DNA of 48,120 bases. Source: an uncultured Bacteroidota bacterium (GTDB taxonomy: Bacteria > Bacteroidota > Bacteroidia > Bacteroidales > P3). The translations under genes were made by a program, and so were the position numbers. Positions 34,979 to 43,981 of the stretch are shown piece after piece (positions within the stretch are counted from its first letter, which is position 1; every line of letters begins with the position of its first letter). The notes beneath the pieces are model-generated. The model saw only the letters and a list, made by a program, of their open reading frames with translations. It did not search any database and was not told the DNA's origin. The stretch lies in contig CACYJU010000016.1 in the NCBI GenBank assembly GCA_902774845.1, forward strand, positions 1 to 48,120. The letters are read 5' to 3'.

Positions 34979-35008
34979 TTTGTCATTCCACCAAAATGTC
35001 TATTTTTG
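34979..35008 (+). promoter_or_regulatory. Promoter of radC
   Basis: TTTG (34979-34982), 18 bases, then TATTTTTG (35001-35008). Both elements match the Bacteroides consensus; the spacer is one base short of typical. The ATG is 109 bases downstream. Confidence 0.75.
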
Positions 35009-35117
35009 CAAAACCAACACAATTCCTCCCCCACTCTCCTATAATCTCTAAGAATCAGTCGCATACCACCAAATTCAAAAACATCCACCCTCTTAAAACA
35101 TCGAAAATACGCACATC

Positions 35118-35828
35118 ATGCAACATAACAAACTTACAATCAAATGCTGGGACAACGCCGACAAACCTCGTGAGAGGATGATGTCTAAAGGTCCAAAAGA
35201 GTTGAGCAACGCCGAACTCATCGGCATTCTCATCGGAAGCGGAACCCCCGGAACCACAGCCGTCGATTTGGCAAAAGAGATCCTGAAACACTCTTCCGAC
35301 GAACTTACGCCATTAATTCAGATGGAAATATCTGATTTCAAGAAGTTTCACGGCATAGGTGACGCAAAAGCCATCACCCTCATCGCCGCCTTCGAACTGG
35401 GTCGTCGTCTCTCTTCCGAAAAATCCAACCGAAAAGATTTTCTGGTAAAAAACAGTTTTGACCTTTACGAATACATCCACACTCAGATCGACAACCTCCC
35501 TCGTGAGAAATTCCTGGCGGTCTACCTTAATAGTCGTGGCAAGGTAATCGACACTCAATGTATCTCTTACGGTGGCATATCCGGCACTCTCGTCGACCTG
35601 AGGACTCTCTTCAAGTTCGCCGTCGAGACAAATGCCGTAAGCATCGCGATGGCCCACAACCACCCTTCGGGCAACCTTCGCCCTAGCGCCGAAGACAAAA
35701 AACTGACAACCAGAATCGTCGACGCAGCCAAACTGCTCGACATCCGCGTACTCGACCACCTGATAGTCGGCATCGACACCCAAACCAACGAGAAATACTA
35801 CAGCTTCCGCGACAACGGGCTGATCTAA
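35118..35828 (+). CDS. radC: RadC-family protein (JAB/MPN domain)
   Basis: 236 residues. The N-terminal part (about 1-100) holds the UPF0758 helix-hairpin-helix region (MSKGPKELSNAELIGILIGS, FKKFHGIGDAKAITLIAAFE). The C-terminal JAB domain carries the metal motif HNHPSGNLRPSAED with the catalytic Glu earlier (NLPREKFLAVYLN). The biochemical role is unsettled despite the DNA-repair name. Monocistronic by position, with its own promoter; it converges with folB. Confidence 0.95.
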   Translation: MQHNKLTIKCWDNADKPRERMMSKGPKELSNAELIGILIGSGTPGTTAVDLAKEILKHSSDELTPLIQMEISDFKKFHGIGDAKAITLIAAFELGRRLSSEKSNRKDFLVKNSFDLYEYIHTQIDNLPREKFLAVYLNSRGKVIDTQCISYGGISGTLVDLRTLFKFAVETNAVSIAMAHNHPSGNLRPSAEDKKLTTRIVDAAKLLDIRVLDHLIVGIDTQTNEKYYSFRDNGLI

Positions 35829-35934
35829 TCAGCCTCATCCTCGCCCCATCACACTCTCCTCACACCCAAAGAGGATTCCAAGAACCCCAACAAAGGTTCC
35901 ATCAAGCCCCCCACACAGACAAAAAAAAGAAAAA

Positions 35935-36291
35935 TCACCTGCGTCCGAACAACGTAACCGAAGCCGCATACAACTGCCCACCCAAAGGAGGATTCAGCTT
36001 CGACACCTTAACCGAAACCCACCTGACCGATTCAAACCTTCCCATCAACGACTTCGTTATCCTACCCGCCACATGCTCAAGCAGATGCGACGGCTTAGCC
36101 ATCTCTTCTGCCACACAGTTGTATACCTCCTGATAGTTTACCGTCGTAGCAATATCGTCGCCCTCCTGAGCCTCTCTGGTATCCACATTGAGTTTCAGAT
36201 CGACAACAAAATCCGTCCCAATCGTCCGTTCTTCATCGAAACATCCATGATTGGCGCGCAAGCGCATCCCTTCCAAAGCGATTATTCCCAT
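35935..36291 (-). CDS. folB: Dihydroneopterin aldolase
   Basis: 118 residues, the usual FolB length. GIIALEGMRLRANHGCFDEE at the start includes the substrate-binding region, and LLEHVAGRITKSLM and VKVSKLNPPLGGQ carry the active-site Glu and Lys. It makes 6-hydroxymethyl-dihydropterin in folate synthesis. Its ATG overlaps the pheS stop by one base (TGATG), so its translation is likely coupled to pheS. No terminator is evident in the 106 bases between folB and radC. Confidence 0.93.
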   Translation of the reverse strand: MGIIALEGMRLRANHGCFDEERTIGTDFVVDLKLNVDTREAQEGDDIATTVNYQEVYNCVAEEMAKPSHLLEHVAGRITKSLMGRFESVRWVSVKVSKLNPPLGGQLYAASVTLFGRR

Positions 36292-37331
36292 CAGACGATA
36301 TTTGAGAATTGCTGCAAGAAACGAATGTCGTTTTCAAAATACAGACGCAAGTCTCTTATCTGGTACTTCAGCATAGCCATCCTCTCCACACCCATACCGA
36401 GTGCGAATCCGCTAAACTTCTTACTATCAATACCGCAGGCATCCAAAACATTGGGGTCAACCATACCGCAGCCAAGTATCTCAAGCCATCCTGTACCCTT
36501 GCAGATATTACATCCTTCCCCATGACAGATGTTACACGAGATGTCCATCTCTGCCGAAGGCTCTGTAAACGGGAAATACGATGGACGAAGCCTTATCTGA
36601 GTCTCCTCGCCGAACATCTCCTTTGCAAAATAGAGAAGCGTCTGCTTCAAATCAGCAAACGTGACCTTCTTATCCACATAAAGTGCCTCCACCTGATGGA
36701 AAATACAATGTGCCCTTGCCGATATCGCCTCGTTACGGAACACCCTTCCTGGTGCGATGATACGGATAGGCGGCGTCGAGTGCTCCATCACCCTCACTTG
36801 AACCGACGAGGTATGCGTACGCAATGCCACATCCGACGAGCCGTTATCCTTCTCCACGAAGAAGGTGTCCTGCATATCGCGTGCCGGATGGTCGGGCGGG
36901 AAATTCAAAGCCGAGAAAAGATGCCAGTCGTCCTCTATCTCGCCTGATTCGGCAACGGTGAACCCTATACGACCAAAGATGTCTATAATCTCGTTCATCA
37001 CCACCGACAACACATGACGTCCCCCAACACTCGAAAAATCAGCCGGTAACGACAGATCTACGTCATCCTTTGCCGTAGAGTTCTCCTCGACAAACGACTT
37101 GAACTCTTCAAGTTTAGCTATTGCTGCGTTTTTCAACTGGTTAAGCAACGCTCCCGTTTCCTTTTTCTGATCTCCGGGCAAAGTCTTAAACTGGTCAAAC
37201 AGGGCACTTATCGCACCCTTCTTGCCCAAGTACTTTATACGGAAGAGCTCCACCTCTTCCGCTTTGTTCTTAAACTCCTCGATTTTGGTCGCCTGTATCT
37301 CCTTGAGATAGGCCTCTATTTCTGCTCTCAT
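36291..37331 (-). CDS. pheS: Phenylalanyl-tRNA synthetase, alpha subunit
   Basis: 346 residues. N-terminal coiled coil (about 1-90) with FRIKYLGKKGAISALFDQF, then the class II catalytic core: motif 2 RVFRNEAISARAHCIFHQ and motif 3 GFALGMGVERMAMLKY. The zinc-like CNICHGEGCNICKGTGW insert and the GCGMVDPNVLDACGID segment are normal for this group. It charges tRNA-Phe together with the beta subunit, which is not in the window. It follows the cyclophilin gene on the same strand by 20 bases. Confidence 0.96.
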   Translation of the reverse strand: MRAEIEAYLKEIQATKIEEFKNKAEEVELFRIKYLGKKGAISALFDQFKTLPGDQKKETGALLNQLKNAAIAKLEEFKSFVEENSTAKDDVDLSLPADFSSVGGRHVLSVVMNEIIDIFGRIGFTVAESGEIEDDWHLFSALNFPPDHPARDMQDTFFVEKDNGSSDVALRTHTSSVQVRVMEHSTPPIRIIAPGRVFRNEAISARAHCIFHQVEALYVDKKVTFADLKQTLLYFAKEMFGEETQIRLRPSYFPFTEPSAEMDISCNICHGEGCNICKGTGWLEILGCGMVDPNVLDACGIDSKKFSGFALGMGVERMAMLKYQIRDLRLYFENDIRFLQQFSNIV

Positions 37332-37351
37332 AGTCGTTTAGAAACAGTTTC

Positions 37352-38074
37352 TTATTTCTGTATTACTTTCATTTTCATTTTGACATCCTTGACAGGACGG
37401 TCGAACTGGCCACATTGTACCGCAGCAATTTTATCCACAACATCGAGTCCTTCTACCACTTCGCCAAAAACGGTATAGTCACCGTCAAGATGCGGAGTAC
37501 CGCCAATAGTTGTATAGGCTTCAATCTGCTCCTGAGAGAAATGTTTCTGCATCTGATACTCCATCATCTTCAACTGGTTGGGATTCCACACGTTACCCTG
37601 CACTATATAGAACTGGCACGACGACGATTCCTTGTTTGGATTGACATTGTCTCCCTGACGAGCGGCCGCAAGGGCACCTTTCTTATGGAAAAGGCCTTTC
37701 ACAAACTCCGCAGGTACCGTATAAGGCAACCCTCCGTCGCCAAGCATCTGGCCTGGCTGGGCATCCTTCGATTTGGGATCGCCTCCTTGTATCATGAAGT
37801 TCTTGATCACTCTATGGAAAAGCAATCCATCATAGAATCCCTCATTCACAAGTTTTAGAAAATTATCTCTGTGACGCGGCGTTTCATTGTACAACTTTAC
37901 CACAATATTACCCAAATCGGTCTCGATGAGGACATAGTTTACCGCCTCTTCAGCAACAGCCTCTACCGTGCTTTCTTCTACGTGATTATCAGCATTCTTG
38001 ACAGGTTTCTGCGAACATGCGACAAAAAATAAAGCACTAAAAATTATTAAAAAAGCAACTTTTTTGTTTTTCAT
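37352..38074 (-). CDS. Cyclophilin-type peptidyl-prolyl isomerase, lipoprotein
   Basis: 240 residues from the ATG at 38074. The outer start at 38116 is a TTG and lies within the -7 element of this gene's promoter, so it cannot be used from that promoter. Lipobox FFVAC with the Cys at about 20. The cyclophilin domain (about 45-240) has FHRVIKNFMIQGGDP (active Arg and Phe), SSSCQFYIVQGNVW and the DYTVFGEVVEGLDVVDKI end. An insert (QLKMMEYQMQKHFSQEQIEAY) replaces a loop, as in many Bacteroidota homologues. It probably folds exported proteins at the periplasmic side. It may be co-transcribed with pheS. Confidence 0.92.
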   Translation of the reverse strand: MKNKKVAFLIIFSALFFVACSQKPVKNADNHVEESTVEAVAEEAVNYVLIETDLGNIVVKLYNETPRHRDNFLKLVNEGFYDGLLFHRVIKNFMIQGGDPKSKDAQPGQMLGDGGLPYTVPAEFVKGLFHKKGALAAARQGDNVNPNKESSSCQFYIVQGNVWNPNQLKMMEYQMQKHFSQEQIEAYTTIGGTPHLDGDYTVFGEVVEGLDVVDKIAAVQCGQFDRPVKDVKMKMKVIQK

Positions 38075-38096
38075 AGCGTAAAAATGATTACCTTTG
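38063..38096 (+). promoter_or_regulatory. Promoter of the small lipoprotein gene at 38152
   Basis: TTTG (38063-38066), 22 bases, then TACCTTTG (38089-38096). It overlaps the start of the divergent cyclophilin gene, so the two promoters face away from each other across about 50 bases. Confidence 0.6.
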
Positions 38097-38113
38097 CAGT
38101 CCATAAACAGGTG

Positions 38114-38148
38114 CAAAATTAGCAGAATTTATCCATATAGATTTCAAA
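38114..38148 (-). promoter_or_regulatory. Promoter of the cyclophilin gene
   Basis: On the minus strand: TTTG (38148-38145), 23 bases, then TAATTTTG (38121-38114). The spacer is longer than usual. Transcription would begin just before the ATG at 38074, which supports that start codon. Confidence 0.55.
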
Positions 38149-38151
38149 ATT

Positions 38152-38550
38152 ATGAAGAAAAAAAACTTTTTCACAGTATTAACATTGTTAGTCAGCGTAT
38201 TAGGTATCGCAACTCTTGCATCCTGCGATAAGGATACCCTGTGTTATGTGAAAGTAAAAGTCGTGGACGAAGCGAATAACAACCTTCCTGTTAAGGGTGC
38301 CTATGTGAAAATCGACAACAACGGCAGCTCCATCTACAAAGAAGGCTACACCAACGACAACGGTATCTACCAGACCGACTTCGCCGCCCCCGCTATCTTC
38401 GACGTGAACGTTGTCGACTCCGTGCTCTGGGACACCAACTACTACAAGTTCATGGGCTACCGCACCGGCAACGCCACCTTCAAGCTGAAAACAGCCGAAA
38501 CCGTGGAGGTGACTGTGGTTCTGGACGACAAAGTCAACTACATAAATTAA
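38152..38550 (+). CDS. Small lipoprotein with a carboxypeptidase-regulatory-like domain
   Basis: 132 residues. Lipobox LASC with Cys25 after a hydrophobic stretch. The mature part is one beta-sandwich: VKVKVVDEANNNLPVKGAYV, then YTNDNGIYQTDFAAPAIFDV, the pattern of the carboxypeptidase-regulatory/Ig-like fold. No enzyme motif. It has its own promoter and is followed by a hairpin terminator at 38615-38633, so it is probably a single-gene transcript. C-rich codon use in the second half (ACCTTCAAG, GACGAC) suggests good expression. Confidence 0.8.
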   Translation: MKKKNFFTVLTLLVSVLGIATLASCDKDTLCYVKVKVVDEANNNLPVKGAYVKIDNNGSSIYKEGYTNDNGIYQTDFAAPAIFDVNVVDSVLWDTNYYKFMGYRTGNATFKLKTAETVEVTVVLDDKVNYIN

Positions 38551-38614
38551 TCACCGCAACTATATGCTGACATCCCGCCATGCGAGTGTCAACATTATAG
38601 CGGATTTACCATCT

Positions 38615-38633
38615 ATCCCCCCTCTCGGGGGAT
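38615..38633 (+). terminator. Terminator after the small lipoprotein gene
   Basis: Stem ATCCCCC / GGGGGAT with a 5-base loop, followed by TTTTCTGTTT. It lies between the lipoprotein gene and the DUF4301 gene. Confidence 0.8.
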
Positions 38634-38675
38634 TTTTCTGTTTACAAACAAGTCATCTTCCTCAACCGCTATATC

Positions 38676-40220
38676 ATGAACAAGACATTGAACGACGGGG
38701 ACTTAAAGCAGATTGAGAGCCTCGGACTCACAGCCTCTGACATCGAAAAGCAAATCGAGAACTTCCGCAATGGTTTTTCCAAGAGCCGCATCGTAGCTCC
38801 CGCCACCGTCGAGAACGGTGGCATAATGCGTCTATCCGACTCCGACGTGGCCGCCTACGAGAAAGCCTACCAGAAGCTTTCCGTCGGCAAGAAGATGCTT
38901 AAGTTCGTGCCTGCGTCTGGCGCCGCCACTCGCATGTTCAACGACCTTTACGCCTTCACCTCTACCTATTTCGGTGTGGCCCACAACTTTGAGGCCGAAT
39001 TCCCACAGGTAAAACTCTTTCTGGAAAACCTACGCAGCTTCGCCTTCTTCGACGACCTAAACAACAGCATGTCCGCCGCCGGACTCGACCTGAACGACTA
39101 CATGAGCCGTGGCGATTATACCGCCATAATAAACTTCCTCCTCAAGGAACAGTATCTCGGCTACGGCAAACTGCCAAAGGCCCTTATCAAGTTCCATAAA
39201 TACGGCAACATCCAGCGCACCTCTTTCGAGGAGCATATCGTTGAAGGAGCCCAATATGCACAGAGCTCCGACGGGAAAACACGCCTGCACTTCACCATTT
39301 CACCAGAACACAGACCGCTCTTCCGCAAGAAAATCGCAGAAGTAAAAAAATACTACGAGAGTGCATTCAACACCGAGATCGAAATAAAATTCTCCGAGCA
39401 GAAACACTACACCGACCGCATTATCGTCGACGAATACAACGAACCCGTTAGGGACGATGACGGAAAGCTCATCTTCCGTCCCGGCGGTCATGGTGCCCTG
39501 ATAGAGAACCTCAACGAATGTCGAGCCGACGTGATATTCATTAAGAATATAGACAATGTGGCACCCGATTGGATGAAACACACCACCATCATCTATAAAA
39601 AGGTTCTGGCTGGCATGCTACTCTCTCTCCAAAAGGAGATCTTCAGTTTCCTGGAGGAGCTAGAAGACAAATCCAACATGGAACAGCTGCCCAAGTGCCA
39701 GGCTTTCATCGAGAAAAAACTGCACACAAGTCTACCCGAAGGATTTGATTCCATGACAGATAAAGCAAAAAACAGAACCCTCTGTGACATATTGAACCGA
39801 CCGCTACGCATCTGCGGAATGGTTCGTAACCAGGGAGAGCCTGGTGGAGGCCCCTTCTACACCATCGACCAGCGTGGCACCAAAAGTCTGCAGATAGTTG
39901 AGCCTGGCCAGGTGAACCGCAAAGAGCCCGAACAGGACGAGATATTCAAAAGCGGTACCCACTTCAACCCAGTGGACATCGTCTGCTCCACTCGCGACAG
40001 GAAGGGTCGCTATTACGATCTACGTAAATACGTTGACCACAACACGGGCTTCATCAGCAAGAAGAACAAAGGCAGCAGCATCGTTAAGACTCAAGAGCTT
40101 CCTGGTCTCTGGAACGGCTCTATGGCCTTCTGGAACACCGTCTTCGTAGAAGTGCCTCTTGCCACCTTCAACCCCGTCAAAACCGTGAACGACCTGCTGC
40201 GGAAAGAACACCAGGGCTGA
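38676..40220 (+). CDS. DUF4301-family protein, possibly nucleotidyltransferase-like
   Basis: 514 residues, soluble. Two motifs stand out: [18 protein letters not shown] at about residue 80 and [18 protein letters not shown] near 268. They resemble the signature loop and the PPGHG-type motif of UDP-sugar pyrophosphorylases. Together with the mixed alpha/beta pattern this suggests a nucleotide-sugar transferase fold, though the family (DUF4301, Bacteroidota) has no known function. Further conserved-looking parts are [20 protein letters not shown] and [20 protein letters not shown]. It lies 37 bases before hisS on the same strand, with no promoter between, so they are probably co-transcribed. 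Confidence 0.85.
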   Translation: MNKTLNDGDLKQIESLGLTASDIEKQIENFRNGFSKSRIVAPATVENGGIMRLSDSDVAAYEKAYQKLSVGKKMLKFVPASGAATRMFNDLYAFTSTYFGVAHNFEAEFPQVKLFLENLRSFAFFDDLNNSMSAAGLDLNDYMSRGDYTAIINFLLKEQYLGYGKLPKALIKFHKYGNIQRTSFEEHIVEGAQYAQSSDGKTRLHFTISPEHRPLFRKKIAEVKKYYESAFNTEIEIKFSEQKHYTDRIIVDEYNEPVRDDDGKLIFRPGGHGALIENLNECRADVIFIKNIDNVAPDWMKHTTIIYKKVLAGMLLSLQKEIFSFLEELEDKSNMEQLPKCQAFIEKKLHTSLPEGFDSMTDKAKNRTLCDILNRPLRICGMVRNQGEPGGGPFYTIDQRGTKSLQIVEPGQVNRKEPEQDEIFKSGTHFNPVDIVCSTRDRKGRYYDLRKYVDHNTGFISKKNKGSSIVKTQELPGLWNGSMAFWNTVFVEVPLATFNPVKTVNDLLRKEHQG

Positions 40221-40257
40221 ATCTAAATTATTAAGCGACAACATAGCAATCCTTTAT

Positions 40258-41607
40258 ATGAAATGTTCAATACCTAAAGGCACACGCGACTTTCTCCCGT
40301 TGGAGATGGAACGTCGCAACTATATATTCAACACAATACGCGAAGTCTACAAGACCTTCTCTTTCGAACAGATAGAGACTCCCTCCATGGAGAATCTCGA
40401 CACCCTAATGGGCAAATATGGCGAGGAAGGCGACAAACTGCTTTTCAAGATACTCAACTCCGGCGACTTCCTGAAAGATGTGGAACTCAATAGCGACAGC
40501 CGCATCGCTGGCAAGCAGATATGTGAAAAAGGCCTTCGCTACGACCTCACAGTTCCCTTCGCAAGATATGTTGTGCAACACAGAGAGGACATAACACTCC
40601 CATTCCGCCGCTACCAGATACAACCCGTATGGCGTGCCGACAAGCCTCAGAAAGGCCGCTACAGAGAGTTCTACCAGTGCGATGCCGACATGATTGGTTC
40701 CACCTCCCTCTTGAACGAGCTGGAACTGGTGCAGATGATCGACTGCGTCTTCAAGAAGTTCGGCATCAGCGTGACTCTTAAGATCAACAACCGCAAGATT
40801 CTGGCTGGAATTGCCGAAATCATCAACGCACCCGACAAGCTTATCGACATCACCACCGCCATCGACAAACTCGACAAGATCGGCATAGATAAAGTGCGGG
40901 AAGAGCTGGCTGGGCGTGGCCTCTCCTCCGAACAGATTGTGCAACTCAACCCTGTATTCGAGCTTTCTGGATCGGTAAACGAGAAGCTGGATATACTAAA
41001 AAAGATGTTTAGCAATAGCGAGATAGGACTCAAAGGAGTTGACGAGATGACCGAACTGTTCGGCTTAATCGACTCCGTGAAGCCCGAATGCGCCATCGAG
41101 CTGGACCTCACCCTCGCACGCGGACTCAACTACTACACCGGAGCCATATTCGAAGTCAAAGCCAACAACGTGACGATAGGCAGCATCTGCGGCGGCGGAC
41201 GCTACGACAACCTGACTGGCATCTTCGGCCTACCCAACGTCTCTGGTGTGGGTATCTCTTTCGGTGCCGACCGCATCTACGACGTACTCACCGAACTCGA
41301 CCGCTTCCCAAAAGAGATAGGACAGACAGCAAAGGCCATGTTCGTGAACTTCGGTGGCGACGGCTTGGGCTACATCCTGAAATGCGCCTCCACGATGCGC
41401 TCTGCCGGCATCAGCACTCTCATCTATCCCGACGCGGCCAAGATGAAGAAGCAGATGGAGTTTGCCAACAAGAAGCACATCCCTTATGTTCTATTCGTCG
41501 GCGAAACCGAGATTCAAGGCAACTGTGTGACGGTTAAAGACATGACCTCTGGTCAACAAGAAACCCTCCCCATAAGCGAAGCCATCAGGAAACTGAATTC
41601 CAAATAA
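40258..41607 (+). CDS. hisS: Histidyl-tRNA synthetase
   Basis: 449 residues. Class II motifs: [12 protein letters not shown] at the start, motif 2 region [20 protein letters not shown] with the ATP-binding Arg, and the histidine-specific [17 protein letters not shown] (usual form LVRGLDYYTG). Motif 3 is [13 protein letters not shown]. The C-terminal anticodon-binding domain spans about 350-449. It charges tRNA-His in the cytoplasm. It converges with rimO, with only 14 bases between their ends. Confidence 0.96.
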   Translation: MKCSIPKGTRDFLPLEMERRNYIFNTIREVYKTFSFEQIETPSMENLDTLMGKYGEEGDKLLFKILNSGDFLKDVELNSDSRIAGKQICEKGLRYDLTVPFARYVVQHREDITLPFRRYQIQPVWRADKPQKGRYREFYQCDADMIGSTSLLNELELVQMIDCVFKKFGISVTLKINNRKILAGIAEIINAPDKLIDITTAIDKLDKIGIDKVREELAGRGLSSEQIVQLNPVFELSGSVNEKLDILKKMFSNSEIGLKGVDEMTELFGLIDSVKPECAIELDLTLARGLNYYTGAIFEVKANNVTIGSICGGGRYDNLTGIFGLPNVSGVGISFGADRIYDVLTELDRFPKEIGQTAKAMFVNFGGDGLGYILKCASTMRSAGISTLIYPDAAKMKKQMEFANKKHIPYVLFVGETEIQGNCVTVKDMTSGQQETLPISEAIRKLNSK

Positions 41608-41621
41608 CAAAGGTAATAGGC

Positions 41622-42917
41622 TTATTCTATTTCAGCCATCACGTCGTGCTCGAAAGCCTGCGTGATACGTACCTTACAGAAGTCTCCGATTAACGGAACC
41701 GTCTTCTTTCCAACCTTTATGATGACCTCATCGTCTACCTCGGGCGAGTCTGCCTCTGTACGTCCTATGTAGTACTCCCCTTCCTTTCGGTCCACCAACA
41801 CCCTCACAATCTTGCCTACAAGGGCTTGGTTCTTTTCATACGAGATAGAGTCCTGCAGTTCCATTATCTCGGCCAGACGTCGTTGCTTTTCCTCGTCGTC
41901 CAACGGGTCTCCAAGTTTTTCTGCCGGCGTGCCCTCTTCCTGCGAGTAAGTGAAAGCACCCAGGCGGTCGAATTTTGCCTCGGCAACAAACGATTTCAGT
42001 TCCTCGAACATCTCTTCCGTCTCTCCTGGATAACCCACTATAAGAGTGGTCCTCAACGTAATGTCCGGCATCTTCTGACGTATGGTCTCTATAAGCCGCA
42101 GCGTCGCCTCTCGGTCGATATTTCGCTGCATCGAGGCAAGAAGTCGTGTGTTGATATGCTGCAACGGGATATCCAGATACTTGCATATATTGTCGTGCTT
42201 GGCCATCACGTCGAGCACCTCTACTGGAAACGACGCAGGATAAGTATAATGCAGCCTTATCCACTCGGCGCCGCTATCCGTAGCCAGACGGTCCAACAGC
42301 TGAGCCAGACGCCTCTCTCCGTAGAGATCCAACCCATAGAACGTGGTGTCCTGCGCTATTACGAGAAGTTCTTTCACGCCCGATTTCACAAGTCCCTTTG
42401 CCTCAGCCACAATCTCCTCCATCGGACGCGATATATGTCTGCCCCTGATGAGCGGAATCGCACAATAGGAGCACGAACGGTTACATCCTTCCGAAATCTT
42501 CAGGTAGGCATAATGGCTAGGAGTGCTCTGCAACCGCTTCAACCGACCTCTGACCTCTGACCTCTGACCTCTGACATATTCTGCAATCTCCTTCCATTCA
42601 TGCACACCAAACCAGGCGTCCACGTCCGGCAGCTCTTTCTGCAGCTCCGCCTTATAGCGTTCCACCAGGCATCCTACCGCTATGAGCAGACGTTTCTTAC
42701 GCCCACGCTGCTTCACTCCAACTTGCTGCAGGATGGTGTTCACCGACTCCTCCTTGGCATCTCCGATGAAGCCACAGGTATTGACTATCACCACGTCGCA
42801 GTCGTTACGCTGACGGTCGAAGAAGACCTCAGCCCCCGCTGTCGAGAGTGCACCGGCAAGGTTCTCCGAATCCACCGTATTCTTCGAGCATCCGAGGGTG
42901 ATGATATTGACTTTCAT
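41622..42917 (-). CDS. rimO: Ribosomal protein S12 methylthiotransferase RimO
   Basis: 431 residues. The N-terminal UPF0004 domain has LGCSKNTVDSENL, VNTCGFIGDA and AVGCLVERY, whose three Cys bind the first 4Fe-4S cluster. The radical SAM core carries CNRSCSYCAIPLIRG (Cx3Cx2C) for the second cluster. The C-terminal TRAM domain spans about 370-431. It adds a methylthio group to an Asp of ribosomal protein S12. The linker between the first two domains (EYVRGQRSEVRGRLKR) is encoded by a 7-bp tandem array at 42546-42575, and this is unusual. It starts 8 bases after the ftsY stop. Confidence 0.95.
   Translation of the reverse strand: MKVNIITLGCSKNTVDSENLAGALSTAGAEVFFDRQRNDCDVVIVNTCGFIGDAKEESVNTILQQVGVKQRGRKKRLLIAVGCLVERYKAELQKELPDVDAWFGVHEWKEIAEYVRGQRSEVRGRLKRLQSTPSHYAYLKISEGCNRSCSYCAIPLIRGRHISRPMEEIVAEAKGLVKSGVKELLVIAQDTTFYGLDLYGERRLAQLLDRLATDSGAEWIRLHYTYPASFPVEVLDVMAKHDNICKYLDIPLQHINTRLLASMQRNIDREATLRLIETIRQKMPDITLRTTLIVGYPGETEEMFEELKSFVAEAKFDRLGAFTYSQEEGTPAEKLGDPLDDEEKQRRLAEIMELQDSISYEKNQALVGKIVRVLVDRKEGEYYIGRTEADSPEVDDEVIIKVGKKTVPLIGDFCKVRITQAFEHDVMAEIE
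42546..42575. repeat. Heptamer array ACCTCTG x 4 inside rimO
   Basis: Four perfect copies of ACCTCTG (42546-42573) plus two bases of a fifth. The unit is not a multiple of three, so gain or loss of one copy shifts the rimO frame. It encodes VRGQRSEVRG in the linker before the radical SAM domain. A degenerate array of the same unit occurs at 46901-46949. Confidence 0.92.
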
Positions 42918-42925
42918 ATCTCCGC

Positions 42926-43879
42926 TTAGTTTTTGAAAAGCGAATCAACAAACTCATCGGCGTCAAAGACCTGCAAATCGGTCATCTGCTCACCCAAACC
43001 GATATATCTGACCGGAATCTTGAACTGGTCGCAGATACCTATTGCCACACCGCCCTTTGCCGTACCGTCGAGCTTGGTGAGTGCAAGTGCGTTCACTTCC
43101 GTCGCAGCCGTAAACTGACGTGCCTGCTCGATGGCGTTCTGCCCAGTGCTGGCATCCAGCACCAAAAGCACCTCGTGCGGCGCCTCGGGTATAAGTTTCT
43201 GCATCACCTTGCGTATCTTCGTGAGCTCGTTCATCAGCCCCACCTTGTTGTGCAGCCGTCCCGCCGTGTCTATTATCACCACATCTATGTCTTTTGACAG
43301 CGCCGACTGCAGCGTGTCGTACGCCACCGACGCGGGGTCAGCATTCATACCCTGCTGCACGATAGGCACTCCTACCCTCTCCGACCAGATGGTAAGCTGC
43401 TCCACAGCAGCCGCACGGAAAGTATCGGAAGCACCCAGCATGACACGCTTTCCTGCCTGCTTGTATTGGTAAGCCAGCTTGCCTATAGTGGTGGTCTTCC
43501 CCACTCCGTTCACACCGACCACCAGTATCACGTATGGCTTGCAGGGCAGCGGCTGATCGAAGTCCGACGGAAAATTATTTTCGTCGTGCCTGAGCAATGT
43601 GGCTATTTCGGCTCGCAGTATCGAGTTCAGCTCCGAAGTGCTGATATAGCGGTCTCGTTTGATGCGCTGCTGTAGGTGGTCTATGATTTTGAGCGTCGTC
43701 TCCACCCCCACGTCCGAACTGATAAGAGTCTCTTCAAGGTCATCTAGCACACTGTCATCGATAGTGGAGCGACCCGCGATGACTTTCGTGAGACGGGTGA
43801 GGATATTCTCCTTCGTCTTCCCGAGCCCCTTGTCGAGCGTCTCTTTCTTCTTCTCCTTTCCGAATGAAAACCAGGCCAT
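42926..43879 (-). CDS. ftsY: Signal recognition particle receptor FtsY
   Basis: 317 residues from the ATG at 43879 (MAWFSFGKEKKKE, the typical start); the ATG at 43924 adds only an Asn/Ser stretch encoded by a small direct repeat. NG domain: G1 VVGVNGVGKTTTIGKLA, G2 GASDTFRAAAVEQLTIW, G3 VVIIDTAGRLHN, G4 LTKLDGTAKGG. There is no long acidic A domain, as in many Bacteroidota. It receives ribosome-SRP complexes at the membrane. It is followed by rimO, so the two probably share a transcript. Confidence 0.96.
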   Translation of the reverse strand: MAWFSFGKEKKKETLDKGLGKTKENILTRLTKVIAGRSTIDDSVLDDLEETLISSDVGVETTLKIIDHLQQRIKRDRYISTSELNSILRAEIATLLRHDENNFPSDFDQPLPCKPYVILVVGVNGVGKTTTIGKLAYQYKQAGKRVMLGASDTFRAAAVEQLTIWSERVGVPIVQQGMNADPASVAYDTLQSALSKDIDVVIIDTAGRLHNKVGLMNELTKIRKVMQKLIPEAPHEVLLVLDASTGQNAIEQARQFTAATEVNALALTKLDGTAKGGVAIGICDQFKIPVRYIGLGEQMTDLQVFDADEFVDSLFKN

Positions 43880-43945
43880 ATTATTGCTTGAATTTTTATT
43901 GCTTGAGTTGTTGTTCGTCCACATATCAGATTACGTCATTCTCAC

Positions 43946-43977
43946 TGACGCAATCACGCATTTAAGCATTCACGCAT
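43946..43977. repeat. Octamer array upstream of ftsY
   Basis: Four 8-bp units: TGACGCAA, TCACGCAT, TTAAGCAT, TCACGCAT. It fills most of the 57-base gap between the thioredoxin gene and the ftsY reading frame. Confidence 0.6.
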
Positions 43978-43981
43978 TATT

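Noticed and set aside
42546..42575. CRISPR-like array (also considered at 46309-46658)
   Set aside because: Units are 7-9 bases without unique spacers, and no cas gene is present.
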